Positions 1-10,431 of a stretch of 64,000 bases of DNA are shown one piece after another. Origin of the DNA: Papilionanthe hookeriana x Papilionanthe teres (Eukaryota; Streptophyta; Magnoliopsida; Asparagales; Orchidaceae); contig CM040424.1 in the NCBI GenBank assembly GCA_022702705.1, positions 143,287,165 to 143,351,164 on the forward strand, in the 5' to 3' direction. A program made the translations under genes and the position numbers. How positions within the stretch are numbered: position 1 is the first letter of the stretch; every line of letters starts with the position of its first letter. The notes under the pieces were generated by a model. That model made no database searches, was not told the DNA's origin, and was given only the letters and a program-made list of their open reading frames with translations.

Positions 1-1293
1 GTATCTTTCATCGGTCCTCGGAATTCACCCGGGCTCGCTATCCGGAGGTCGGATCCGAACATGATGTCACACTCGTTCAAGAAAGAGATCGTGCGAAAGG
101 TCCGACGAAGTCGTGGTGATCTATATGTGGGGGTATGCGATCACTCCTGTTTGTAAATGTTGATAATGCAGCTATTTGGTATGCAATCGCTGGCAGTACC
201 CTCCATGTTATCAATCTCTTTACCATTCTCTTGATGACTAATGGCATCGGATCTACTTGCCCATGACGGAGTATCCCCGGTGGATTTCCCTTCGTCTTCG
301 ACGAAGTTGTAGCAAGCATCCGCATTATATTGTGATTCTTCCTTTCCCCGGCATCCATCTCCGGGGTTCGAGTAGGTATTTTCCCTTAGGCGGCCTGCTC
401 GGCCTATTCTTTTCAAATCCCGGATACAATCCACGATTTGCTGTTGTTCATACTCTGAGAATACGTCTGTATGTAGTTCGAGGCCCTCTAGTATGTTGAT
501 CTTTCTTCCTTTAATTCTCTCGAAGTATTCGAAAGTTTTCTTTTCAACATTTTGCATCCTCTCCAGCTCGTATTCCGGAATGATCTGCAGATGGCGAGGC
601 CTTGTGACATATTGTGGGATATATGGTTCAATCCCTTCACGTTCCCCTGCATACCTCGGCTCCTCGTGGATGATGCTCGTCGGGACATCCCCCGGGGTTG
701 CTTCCGCAACAAGGTCATGCATTATTGGTGGTTCGATCCGGTGGCGTGGTAGCCTTCTTTCTTCCGATCTTCCGGAGATTTCCCGGTTCTTTCTCGTTAT
801 CCTAGGAGCCGGCCTCCTTTCTTCGAGTTCCTGGTGAACCGGTGTCCTTGAAATGTGTGTGCTGGCATTAGCAATTGTCTCGTCGCGCTGGTCCGCAGCT
901 AGTTTTGTTAACATCTTACGGATACGGCGATTCTTATTTCTTCGTTGCGTGGCTGTGAGAGTAGCCCTTCGAACTTCATGAATCTCTGTGGGCGCGGCGC
1001 TAACAAGCCTGCCCTCCGTTGTAGCGACTACGGACTTCATTTTCTTATCTTCTTCGGTGTTTGCTTTTCTTTTCTTGTTGTTGGATTGGTGGCTTGGGCC
1101 ACCCACTTTCATCACTTGTCCGCCCGGGTAGTTCTTCTCGGTTAACCGGGACCCAGTCACCTTCCTCGTACTGTAGGCCTGCTGGTGCGAAATCATAGTC
1201 AATCTCGATTATCGCTCCATCTTTCACCCTCTTTTCATCGAGTGCAAGGCTTACGCCATTCTTAAAGTTCAGGACCAACCGCCCGTTCGACAT
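1..1293 (-). CDS. ORF3-A: retrotransposon accessory protein with ALKBH9/10-type AlkB domain (partial)
   Basis: An extra gene downstream of integrase. The start at 1293 (MSNGRLVLNF) is chosen because Tat-C has the matching start MSNSGLVLTF. The first ~50 residues form an LxFxNG module, followed by a basic stretch with TQRRNKNRR and the motif EPYIPQYV. From about position 503 down to 1 the product reads as an AlkB 2-oxoglutarate/Fe(II) dioxygenase: EGLELHTDVFSEYEQ, then GNPPGILR, VDPMP, SCIINIY, the iron-binding HxD motif in PPHIDHHDF, then SFLNECDIMFGS and PGEFRGP. These blocks are characteristic of plant ALKBH9/10 proteins, known N6-methyladenosine RNA demethylases. The distal His and the RxxxxxR pair lie beyond the window. 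The blocks fall in several frames, so this copy needs frameshifts, or has indel errors. Action on element RNA is inference. Confidence 0.88.
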
Positions 1294-1297
1294 TTCC

Positions 1298-1324
1298 CTG
1301 CGAAAAGACAAGGAAAAGGATCAG
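1298..1324 (-). promoter_or_regulatory. Candidate 3' splice site upstream of ORF3-A
   Basis: On the minus strand a branch-point-like CTGAT is followed by a T/C-rich tract and ends in CAG, four bases before the ORF3 start codon. Tat-C has the same arrangement with different bases in the tract (58440-58463). No matching donor was identified. Splicing of ORF3 as a subgenomic RNA is inferred from this conservation. Confidence 0.5.
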
Positions 1325-1528
1325 GGGCTGTACTAAGAACAAGAACATTAAGAAAATGTTTATTAAAGATACATTTTTTTATTTATATATTTTTTTTAAA
1401 ATTCAACAGGAATGAAGCGGGATAAGATCAGGAAAGAGATTTTGATTTGGAAAGGAAAACAAGGAAAACTTTATTATCATGATTTTATTTATTTTAGCAC
1501 ATTTTATTATTTTTGGGTTCGGACCCAA
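1325..1528 (-). other. Spacer between integrase and ORF3 (Tat-A)
   Basis: AT-rich sequence with T runs and no recognisable domain. It would be the end of an intron if the downstream splice site is real. Confidence 0.5.
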
Positions 1529-2840
1529 TCATAAGTAATTATTTTGCCCGTGTTTCTTAGGGATGAAGAATTCATTCCTTCGAAACATTAGGTAGCGTAA
1601 TACTTTTTCAAGTATCGTCCGTTGATCGGAAGCATATGTCGTTCTCCCCGGCAATTCACTAGTCGGTAGGAACCTCCCGAGTATACTTGTTTCAACCACA
1701 AACGGTCCCTCCCAAGTGGGTTCAAATTTTCCTCCTATCTTGCGGTGTGCAAGAATAGGTCTCTCGAGAACGAGAACTAAGTCACCAACTTTGAAGGTTC
1801 TTGGGCGGACCGGTTTGTCATGGGCTTGAACCATCTTAGCTCGATATAGTTCTAAATTCGTTGCGCCGCAAGTCTTTTCCCTTCCGGGCTTTCTAATTCT
1901 TCAAGTCGTAATTTGGCGTTCTCTTCGTCGTGATCTTGTTTGCAACTGCAATTCCGAGTGAAGGAAGTTGAACCTCTAAAGGTAACACCGCCTCGGACCC
2001 AAACACCGGAGCGTAAGGTGTAGCTTGAGTAGGAGTTCGAAGGTTGTCCGGTAGGCCCATAAGGCTTCTAACAATTTCTCGTGCCAATTTCTCTTATTAT
2101 CGTCCAAGGTTTTCTTTAAGATTTGAACGAGAGTTTTATTAAAAGCCTCGGCCGAGACCGTTCGCTCTTGGGTAGTAAATTGTCGAGTATCGCCGGTCGA
2201 TTCCGTGTCTCCCGACAAAGTTGTTGATTTGCGTGCTTTCGAATGCCGACCCATTATCCGAGATGATCCTCGCGCGGCACTCCGAAACGGTAGACAACTT
2301 GGTTCTTGAAAAGCCGTAGCACGTGGTGTGCTTTCACTTCTCTAAGTGGAACTCGCCTCTGCCCACTTGGAAAAGTAATCTGTAGCCGCAAGAATGAAAC
2401 GATGTCCTTTCGAAGATGGTGGTTCTATCGGACCCACTATATCCGTGCCCCAACATTCAAATGGCCACGACGCAATTGTCGGGTGCAGCACATTTGGAGG
2501 TTGGTGTAGAACCACTCCGTGCACTTGGCATTGGTGACAGCTCTTGGCGATTTTCATGCAATCGGTCATCATCGAGGGCCGGTAGTACCCTAGTCTATTA
2601 ATTTTCATTTTCATCTTCGGACCCGACCGGTGAGCGCCACGGAGTCCCGAATGCACCTCTTTAACAATTTCACGGGCCTCGGACCCGCTTAGGCACCTTA
2701 GCCACATTTGATCAAAAGACCTTCGTATAATGTGTTGTTTATTAACGCGTAAGACGGAGTTCTTTTCTTGATCCGATGGGCTAGCGACCTATCGTCCGGT
2801 AGCTTTCCTGTTTGCAGGTAGTCCATCAATGGTCGTCGCC
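1529..2840 (-). CDS. Integrase of Tat-A (pol C-terminal part, frameshifted)
   Basis: Integrase inserts the element cDNA into the host genome. Reading the minus strand, the HHCC zinc finger is seen near 2640-2540 (EVHSGLRGAH, then SCHQCQVHG). The catalytic core follows: WGTDIVGPI gives the first Asp, ISDNGSAFES the second, and AEAFNKT the Glu, so the DDE triad is intact although the pieces lie in different frames. The C-terminal domain at 1834-1529 contains GDLVLVLERPI and GGKFEPTWEGPFVV, typical of plant gypsy integrases. No chromodomain is visible. A short linker at 2840-2700 joins it to the RNase H region. Confidence 0.88.
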
Positions 2841-2849
2841 AATCTTCCG

Positions 2850-3391
2850 TGTTTTTCCGTCACCGCTTCGCGACCGATTCTTTTTCTTTTTCGATTTGTG
2901 TATTGTGCCTATGTCGAGCCGTGATAGGACCCGACATCCGTGAACCGACACTTCCACCGATTCATCTTGCAAACAGGCGAATTCTTTTTGCGAGACGAGC
3001 TAAAGCATCGCCTAAAGCATTTTCTTTTCGGGAATTTTGTAGATTGTCACATTTGGAATCTGTTTCAACGATCTGTATGGCATACTTGGAAGTATTGTTC
3101 GAGTCTTGGTTTAAAAATTATGTATTGTCCGGCAATCCGTTGAATGATTAACCTGCGAATCCCGTAGATGTTGATGTCCGTTATCCCCATTTGAATAGCT
3201 AATTCCGATCCCGTTATGAGGGCTTCGTATTCGCTTCGTTGTTTGTACATGGTTACGTCAAGTGGTAGGAGTATCTTAACATCCCCGCTCCGGCGTTATA
3301 AATATTAGCAAGATTCCCGCCTTACCGGCACTATCACTTGCGATTCTTCATCTTTGTGTCTCGAAGATGCTCCGTCGAAATATAATTCCCA
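2850..3391 (-). CDS. Archaeal-type RNase H domain (aRNH) of Tat-A
   Basis: Tat-lineage elements are known to carry a second RNase H acquired independently of the first. Here WELYFDGASS at about 3391 opens the domain and EYEALITGSELAIQMGI follows at about 3230. The expected YGDSxLIIQ block appears as YGIRRLIIQ, because a one-base frame change hides the Asp-Ser; the bases for GDSQ are present in the neighbouring frame. The domain sits between the first RNase H and integrase, as expected. Confidence 0.75.
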
Positions 3392-4153
3392 ACGTCGATC
3401 ATCGGGATCTTCTAGGTTCATTATTTGTTCATCCGGCAAATCATCATTGAGAGGAGATTCTGCACGCAAAGGGTGCGCTGCGAGGAAGTCTGCTAAGACT
3501 TGTCCCTTTACGGCACGAAGAGGCACGAAAGTTATATCGAATTGCAATAATATCATTGACCATCCGGCAAGTCTGCACGGAAAGTGTTGGACGAGTCATC
3601 AAGTATTGCAATGGATTAAACTTCGAGATTAGGTTGACCTTATGAGAAAGCATGTAGTGCCTGAGCTTTTGAGCGGCGAAGATCAGGGCTAAACAATGCT
3701 TTTCAATTGCGGGATACCTTACTTCCGTCGGAAGTAAACGACGGCTTAAGTAGTAAAGAGCATTTTCTTTACCCTCATCATTGACACAGGCTAACGGGCT
3801 CCGAGAGAGTCGTCTAAAGCCGCGATGTAAAGTATCGACGGTCTACCCGAGACCGGGGCTGCTAAGATAGGAGGTGTCATTAAATATTGTTTAATGTCTT
3901 CGAATGCCTTCGGCATTTCTCTTCCCAAATAAATTTGGCGTCCTTTTTAACTAGTGCCGAGAAAGGCCGACACCTACTCGACGGGTTTGAGATAAAGCGT
4001 CGAAGATATGCCGCCTTCCCTTGAAAAGATCGTAGTTGTTTTAAGGTTTTGGGAGGCGGCATTTCTAAGATAGCTTTAATCTTCTCCGGTCGATTTCAAT
4101 TCCACGATGTCGGACAACGAATCCTAAGAATTTCTGGAGGTGACGCCGAAGGC
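3392..4153 (-). CDS. RT thumb, first RNase H and connection region of Tat-A
   Basis: This follows the RT palm. LKQLRSFQGKAAYLRRFI (about 4040) is the usual start of the RT-RNase H connection. Further on are the frames for SRRLLPTEVRYPAIEKHCLAL, the motif YMLSHKVNLISKFNPL and VKGQVLADFLAAHPL, all standard for plant gypsy elements and leading into the aRNH. The frames are broken at several points. Confidence 0.75.
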
Positions 4154-5400
4154 TCATTTTAAGGGATTCATCTTAAGGTTAAATTGTCTTAATCGTTCGA
4201 AAACAATTCTCAAATCATACGAGTGGTTGTCCTTTACTTTGCTTTTGATGACCACATCGTCCACGTAGCATTCGACTTGATTGTGGATGAGATCATCAAA
4301 AATTCTTGTCATTGCTCTTTGGTAGGTTGCTCCTGCGTTCTTTAGTCCGAATGGCATTACTGTGTAGCAAAATACTCCGATCGGCGTTCTGAATCGTCGT
4401 AAGCTTTTCATCTTCTCGGAGCCATTTTTATCCGGTTCGTATCCCGAAGATCCATCCATGATTGAGAATATTTCATGTGTTGAAGCAATGTCGATCATTA
4501 ATTCCGGGATCGGTAGAGGAATTCATCTTTTGGACATGCCTTGTTTAAATCTCCGAAATCCACACGCATTCGATCCGACCATTCTTCTTTCTAATCGGCA
4601 CTACATTGGCTAGCCAAGTCGGGTATTGTTCTTCACGGACAAATTTAGCGTCTATTAGCTTTTTAACTTCGGCTATGACTTGTTGTTCAATTTCTAGACG
4701 CATTCTTCGGGACCTTGTCCGACCGGGACGAAGTAGGATCCACTCTAGCTCATGGACCGCAACCTCCGGAGCTAATCCCGGCATTTCATCGTAGTTCCAA
4801 GCAAAACAGTCCTTAAATTCCATTAATAATTTGATTATTTCTTCGGAGTCCTCTTTGTTGAGTAAGGAGCTAACAAAGGTAGGTCTAGGCTCTTTCTTAG
4901 TACCTAAGTTAACTTCCGTTAACTCATCTATTGTGGATTTGATTTCTTCTTCGAATTCTGGTGGAGCGTCTCCAATTTGTAAATCTTCGAGTTCGTCTGT
5001 AGTTTCCATGCAGTTTTCCTTAGGTTCGCAAGTGACAACCAAGCAAAATTCAGTATCGTCAACTGATCCTACTGTGCCGAATCCGAGTCCATACTTTGAA
5101 TTGGGTGGACGACCGAAATTGTTCCATAACTTTTCAAAATGTTGTGATTGGTCTTTTGTCCATTGTCGAGGTAAGAAACCACGTTGAATTAAATTTTGAA
5201 CACGAGGAGAGTACCACTCAAAAGGTAATTCCATTAATTCTGATGAAGTGACATCTTCGAATTGTACATTATTTTCAGTTTTGGAGGAAGAAGCACCACG
5301 GTAGAATTTGATTGGCTTCGCACCGTCGCTACGTACCTCTTTGACCACCATACCCTCGATCTTGTTAGAATGGATCGGAGTTAGGGTCATAAGTATGTAC
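4154..5400 (-). CDS. Reverse transcriptase of Tat-A
   Basis: RNA-dependent DNA polymerase. A long open stretch (5400-4545) holds the N-terminal region with EGMVVKEVRS, ELPFEWYSPRVQNLIQRGF, PTFVSSLLNKEDSEEIIKLL, FAWNYDEMPGLAPEVAVHEL and then the fingers with PTWLANVVPIRKKNGRI. After a frame change the palm appears: FSIMDGSSGYE, FGLKNAGATYQRAM and the catalytic YVDDVVIKSK. All core motifs are present; one indel around 4540-4500 separates fingers from palm. A homologous, more damaged copy is in Tat-C. Confidence 0.9.
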
Positions 5401-6230
5401 GTAGTGGTTAATCTTCTCGTACATTGATTTGTATTCTTCGTTCTTTTCATCTTCGAGGGAGATCTTGTATTGCGGCTTCTTTCGACTTATTGTTCTCGCT
5501 TCTTGCTTGATTTCTTTTTCTTCTTCGTAACTATCATCCCAATCAACATTGATGGTTGGTTTCCTCTCGTCCAATTGTCCTAGCGTCTCTACCACGACCT
5601 CGTCCCCGGCCTCGACCTCGGATGCGAGTTGTGGAGAAACCTTCACCATCTCGCCGAAAGGAGTGGTGAGTGATCGTTGGACTAGAACTTCGGGTTCTTC
5701 GTCGTCCCGAATTTTCTTTGCTTCACTTGTTGCGGTATCTCCGGAGAAGATTGTCTTCTTTGGCGGTGCATAATAAGTCGCATCTTCATGGATTCCAATT
5801 TCATGTACGGAGAATGGTTGCAAGTCACCTTTGATGCACTCGTTCCCCTCCATCGTAGTATTTGATGCACTCGGTGTAGAGATGATGGTACCATCCTCGT
5901 TTTCATGTATCCATGGTCGGCCCAAGTAGAGCATTGAACGACGTTTCGAATCGATTATATGAAATTTTGCGGTTGTCTTTGCTAAGTCACCGGTTTTCAT
6001 CGATAGCGTTATTGACCCGAGGGCTCTTTCTCCTTTCACGGTCGAATCCTCTTAATAACATTTTGTCCGCTTCGAGCTCGCGAGCATCAATTTCCAAGTA
6101 TGCTAGTGTTCGAAGACTCATTATGTTGATTGATGCTCCCGGATCCACCAATACTCGGACGGCGTAAACTTCCCAATTATGACTCGAAATGTACAATGGT
6201 CGGTTGTGATCCGCTGTCCCAGTAGTAGGT
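5365..6230 (-). CDS. Aspartic protease and protease-RT linker of Tat-A
   Basis: A retroviral-type aspartic protease that would cut the polyprotein. The active-site motif is VDPGASINIMS (D-P-G-A-S in place of the usual D-T/S-G-A/S), followed by LGSITLSM and LGRPWIHE, the standard C-terminal landmark in this lineage. A long charged linker with YAPPKKTIFSGD and an acidic segment continues to about 5365 and overlaps the start of the RT reading frame in another frame. Pea Ogre has an intron in this interval; I see no evidence for one here. Confidence 0.85.
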
Positions 6231-6307
6231 CACCGTCCAGCGAAGGTAACGCCTCGGCTGTTCTTTTAACGAGCACACCTCATCTAAAGAATCTCCGACC
6301 ATTTGAG

Positions 6308-6970
6308 TTAAGCAAATTTCCGGATCAAGTAAGGCCTTGATCGAGCTTCTCTCATCTCCTTTGATAAGATGAGAGCATCGTAAATGCTCGGCTTGGCCGG
6401 TAGTTTCCTAAGATGGGCTAGCACGTTGTAGTCCACTTTGTTCTCATGCGTCTCGGCTTCTTCTCGAATGGGTATTTCTTCGCTGGGGTTGGTTCTTCTT
6501 GAACAACCACCCGCTTTCCTTTGTCTTTTGGACCCATTCTTGGAGGTAGAACTTTTCCACTTCTCAAGTTGACTTCGTAATTTCTTCGAATCTAGTGTTG
6601 AACTTGTCGGTGTCTCCTCCCGAATCGGAATGACGAGCTCTTCCGGATTATCTTCAAAATCGAAGGCTCTAACTCTATCGTAACTCGGAGCTCCTCGAAA
6701 CTCGCGGATAGATCCGTTGCTTGTTGAACTCTCGTAGCCTCCTCGACGGATGTCTTCTTCGTTATTTTGATTGTCGAGATCGTGTATGATTTGAGAATTG
6801 TTGTTGGCATCGAAGTCGATGTCCGGATTGTCGCTAGTTACGTAATCGTTAGAAACGATCAAAACGTAGCCAACGCCATCACCCTTATCATTATATGATC
6901 CCACCGAAGTGAGCGAGATAATCATACAAAATCGAGAGGTTCGAGGGATTTCTCCCCGAATCGGAAACAA
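6308..6970 (-). CDS. Gag-protease linker domain of Tat-A
   Basis: A 220-codon open stretch with acidic and Ser/Thr-rich sequence, ending in a conserved block (VDYNVLAHLRKLPAKPSIYD, then ALILSKEMREA). That block precedes protease in Tat elements and recurs at 62700-62800 in Tat-C. Its function is not known to me. The short interval 6231-6307 and the stretch 6971-7098 also appear to belong to the polyprotein, in other frames. Confidence 0.7.
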   Translation of the reverse strand: MFPIRGEIPRTSRFCMIISLTSVGSYNDKGDGVGYVLIVSNDYVTSDNPDIDFDANNNSQIIHDLDNQNNEEDIRRGGYESSTSNGSIREFRGAPSYDRVRAFDFEDNPEELVIPIREETPTSSTLDSKKLRSQLEKWKSSTSKNGSKRQRKAGGCSRRTNPSEEIPIREEAETHENKVDYNVLAHLRKLPAKPSIYDALILSKEMREARSRPYLIRKFA

Positions 6971-7098
6971 CTATCCTAGGATAAGCAGCCCCTAGTCTAG
7001 CCTTAGGAGTCTCGGTCCCCTCTTCTTCGTCAATTTTCTTCTTTTCTTCGATCGTCTCCTGTCGAGGTGGTTCTTCTATCGCAAGTGATGAGTACCGG

Positions 7099-8920
7099 CT
7101 ACTGGATCTCGAACTCGAATTGAGGCTCGCACCGAAGCGGTTCGGATGCTTTGTCTAAAATCTTCTTCGAAGACCTCGTCCGAGCGGTAGTCCATCCATC
7201 GTCGGCTGCATAGGGATCTATCGGAATGACGGGATCGGTTGAGATAACATTGACGGAACCTCCTTTCGGGGTTCCTTCATGTACTCCTTCGGGATTGTTA
7301 TATTTCCTTTCCGAAGGTTGTCGTTGAGCCAACTTTTAAAGGTAATGCAATCTTCTATCTTATGCCCAAGCATCCGATGGTAGGGGCAAAAGTTGGGATC
7401 ACCGTTCTTGTTGACTTCCTCTGGTCTTTTAGGTTCTGCGAATTGGAAATCCGGAGTTTTCATTGAGGCTACGAAACATTTTCGATCGCTTCATTCTTGA
7501 ACGGATATTCTCTCGCTCGTAAGCTCCCGTAATGTACGTTGCGGACGAGACGGTTGTTCATAATGCGGAGACGACCGATAGCTGGACCGGGGTTGTTGGT
7601 AATTCCGTTGTGGTTCTTGCGGCCGTTCGGTGGTATTTGCATCGGTTGCTTGCCTTTGTCAATCGCTGCAACGATCCCGGATTTCTTTTCGAAGGTCTTC
7701 ACCGGCTTCGCTTGTCCGTCTTGTCGGCAAAACTTAATTGCTTCGGCTCTTCTTGCAAGCTTCCGGCCTTGTTTAACAACTTCTCAAAAGTCTTAATAGT
7801 GAATCCTTTGAGGAGAAGTGCTTATCGGGCCGTGAATGCTTTTAAGCAAGATGCCGATCGCATGTTGTTCTTGCAATTGTGGTTCACACTTCATACTTAA
7901 ATTTCTCCATCGAAGTATGTAATCCACCAAAGTTTCATTCGGCCTTTGTTTCTCTACCACTAAATCACCTATAGTGATGTGGTGTCGAGCTCCGACAAAT
8001 CGCTTGATGAAGAGGCTCTCTAGCTGCGAGAATGTCTTCACCGAACCATTGGGTAATTTTGCATACCGGTCGAAGGCGATTCTCGACGATACCGCCGACG
8101 AACCGTCGGAAGAGTAACGCATCGCTCCCGCCGCATTGCAACAATCGGCACGAAAGTGTGCAACATGCTCGTCGGGGTTCCCGGTTCCGTCGAAGGTCTT
8201 AAACGGAGGTGGTACGAAGCCTTTCGGGTATTGGACGGCGTCGAATTCTTCCGGGTAAGGTTTACCCGTCCGAATAGATGTCCCGTTCTTCGATTGTGCT
8301 AGGGCTTCTCGCACTCGTCGTTCTACCAAGTTCTTGATATCCTTTTCGGGGATCATACTTTGTGTTGTGTCCTTTTAGCTGGTCATCCCCATTGACGGAT
8401 GTAATCTCCTTTCCTCCGTCTACGATGTGAATGACCTCTGGGGGTGTTTCTCTATGTGGTTGTACTTGACTCTGGAGAGTGGCCAGAGCTACGGCCATCT
8501 CTTCCATCCTTTTCGCCATTTGAGCGATCGTGTCGTCCTTTTCCTGAAGCTGTCTCCTCATCAGTTCCGGCTCCTCTCTTTTGCAAGTCGGCAGGAGCAC
8601 CTTGAGAAGCTGATGAAGCTCGTGTCTCAACCATATTGATTTCTGCATATTCATTGTCCATGAATTCCGATGAGTCGATCTCATCCCCAAACTTTTCTTC
8701 TCTTTCTTTTGCCAACCGTCGGATGTCGGTTCTCAACTTTTCCATGGCATCTTCTAGCGGAGCTTTCTGTGTGTCTTTGCGGTTGTCATGTGATAGCTGC
8801 CGGGTCCCTTTTTCATGAGTCCCCTTTATCGCAGTAGCACTTTCTTCAGATTCCAGCCTCCTGGCGAGACTTTCTCTCTCGGGCTGCTGTTTCGGCTCTC
8901 AATCGCCCCGTAGTGAGACG
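7099..8920 (-). CDS. Gag of Tat-A (coiled coil, capsid, zinc knuckle)
   Basis: A structural polyprotein. Around 8900-8450 is a charged, probably coiled-coil region with MVETRASSASQG and RRQLQEKDDTIAQMAKRMEE. The retrotransposon gag core (8356-7793) has FKTFDGTGNPDEHVAHFRAD, FDRYAKLPNGSVKTFSQLE and NETLVDYILRWRNLSM. A low-complexity linker follows, then FCPYHRMLGHKIEDC (about 7395), the CxxHxxxGHxxxxC-type zinc knuckle used by Tat gags, and VISTDPVIPIDPYA. There are several frame changes. The start is unclear; 8745 (MEKLRTDIRR) is the first Met of the open stretch. Confidence 0.85.
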
Positions 8921-9115
8921 CCACACCATCCTTCTAGCGACGCAAGGTCTATGACCGGATGGTCCATCGGCCAAATGCTCGGAAGGTGGTATCCTCCCTA
9001 ATCTATAATCCCGATACTACGACGGAGCGGCCGGCCTTCATTCTCTTGCTTGGCTTTTCTATCATGATGGCGGGTTCTACTCGGGGCCCAAGACGGGATT
9101 TGACCGGCACCCGCC

Positions 9116-9907
9116 CTATCCTTCGTAGAATCTCCGATACGGGCGCTTTTCCTTCCTTGCTAACTTTTCTACTAAAGTTTGCGGTTGAGCAAACGGCGTA
9201 GTTCTAGTTCTTTTCTTGCGGCTATCGTTGTAGTATGCGGGCCGAGGTAATGTGGCGACAATCTTGCGAACATTCTCCTCATCCTCTACGGCGGAGAGGG
9301 GATGGAACCTGCTTCCTCCCAAAAGTGGTATGTAGTCAGGCAGCGGTGTATATTCTGGTAGCGGTGTATATTCAGGCAGTTCTGGAATTTCCTCCAGGAA
9401 AGCAATCTCAGCAGCTCTGGCTTCTCTGGCGATCCTTCTATTTCTGTTTCTTCTTTGGGTCTTTGTCAGCGACGGAATCTTTGAACTGGACCCGATTTCG
9501 AATACGAGAAGGTCTTACGAGAAGATTCGTACCCTCCACGGTAACGAGTTTACCGTATTTCGGATTTCTTTCCCCTTTGATTTGGCAGAAGTCGGGGTAG
9601 GTGCAGAAACAACTAGACCAGTGGGGGTAGTAAGAACAGTCCTCCTGCGGACGGCAGTACTCCTCCTAATCGGGATCCTTTGCAGGGGAGGAAACTCTTG
9701 GGTCGACCTAAGGTTGAACTCAAGCAGTGGCTCCTCAGCTTCAGATATCTTGTTCGTCAGTGCAAAGAGGGAGACGTCGGTGACTTTGACATTCGTGTTT
9801 TCAAATCCTTGTCCGAATCGGATGATCCCATTGTCGGGCAGCTCATCCTTATAGACAGTGAAGTCCAGTCCATTGGTGAAGGAGAAAATCAGCTTCGGGG
9901 CTTCCAT
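9116..9907 (-). CDS. ORF1-A: extra gene upstream of gag
   Basis: Ogre-type elements have an ORF of unknown function upstream of gag. The start at 9907 (MEAPKLIFSFTNG) is preferred over an in-frame Met at 9997 because Tat-B starts the same way (MSSPKLIFSFASG). Next come DELPDNGIIRFGQGF, VLTTPTGLVVSAPTP, a basic motif TQRRNRNRRI, and a short repeat of LPEYTP (three units near 9330-9385). The N-terminal module and the TQRRN motif also occur in ORF3, so ORF1 and ORF3 look paralogous; ORF1 lacks the AlkB domain. One frame change lies near 9515. Confidence 0.7.
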
Positions 9908-9997
9908 TTCTACAGGGTAGATTCTGGTTGTCAGTCCCAAGCTATGCTTCTTTTCTTTAGGACGAAAAGAAAGGAATTGAAAAGAGTCCGAACTCAT

Positions 9998-10413
9998 CTT
10001 TGTTCATGTATTTATAATAAGGAGTCATTTGTTAGAAGAGTCACTTATTAGAGGGTTTGTTTATTTAGAACGGAATGTTCAAAGGTATAGAGAAGGTAAG
10101 GAATCCGATTCAGAGTTGGAAAGGAAAAGAAAGTCTTAAGCAAGACTTCTCGACTCGAAGGATCATTCCTAAACTAACACCTATTGGGGTCCACCCCACC
10201 TCGAAAATGAGGTAAAAGGATCTCGGAACCTCTCTGTTTAGGGGTGTCTAAACAGTGGCTCCTAAATCCGAGAGAATGTTGGCTATACTCATTCAAGATA
10301 GGAATGAACATAGTATTCCAACGGAAAGAAGGGTAGTTTGATCCACAAGGGACATGGATACACTACCGATTTTTGAAAGCAGAATTATCTGATTATAATG
10401 GAGAGAGGAATTT
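9998..10413 (-). other. Untranslated leader of Tat-A
   Basis: The stretch between PBS and ORF1 has no convincing gene. It shares with the Tat-B leader (27055-27678) a segment containing GGACCCCAATAGGTGT and a segment describing an inverted repeat around CCTCATTTTCGAGG. Its position suits a packaging or dimerisation leader, but that is inference. Confidence 0.5.
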
Positions 10414-10431
10414 TCCCCAGCGGAGTCGCCA
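10414..10431 (-). other. Primer-binding site of Tat-A
   Basis: TGGCGACTCCGCTGGGGA on the minus strand, 7 bases after the end of the 5' LTR. From memory this type of PBS in Tat/Ogre elements pairs with the 3' end of a tRNA-Arg. Tat-B has the same site with one changed base. Confidence 0.85.

Noticed and set aside
77..358. AlkB segment as a host ALKBH gene exon or a plant virus insertion
   Set aside because: It is fused to the ORF3 N-terminal module and recurs at the same site in Tat-C. The blocks resemble plant ALKBH9/10, not the short viral AlkB type, and no viral replicase motifs are near.
4831..5187. Plus-strand frames of 60-120 codons over gag-pol (for example here)
   Set aside because: They lie antisense to conserved RT and protease sequence and carry no domains.
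10414..10431. tRNA-like matches as tRNA genes (also 22566-22583 and 27037-27054)
   Set aside because: Only 18 bases match a tRNA 3' end, each next to an LTR: they are primer-binding sites.
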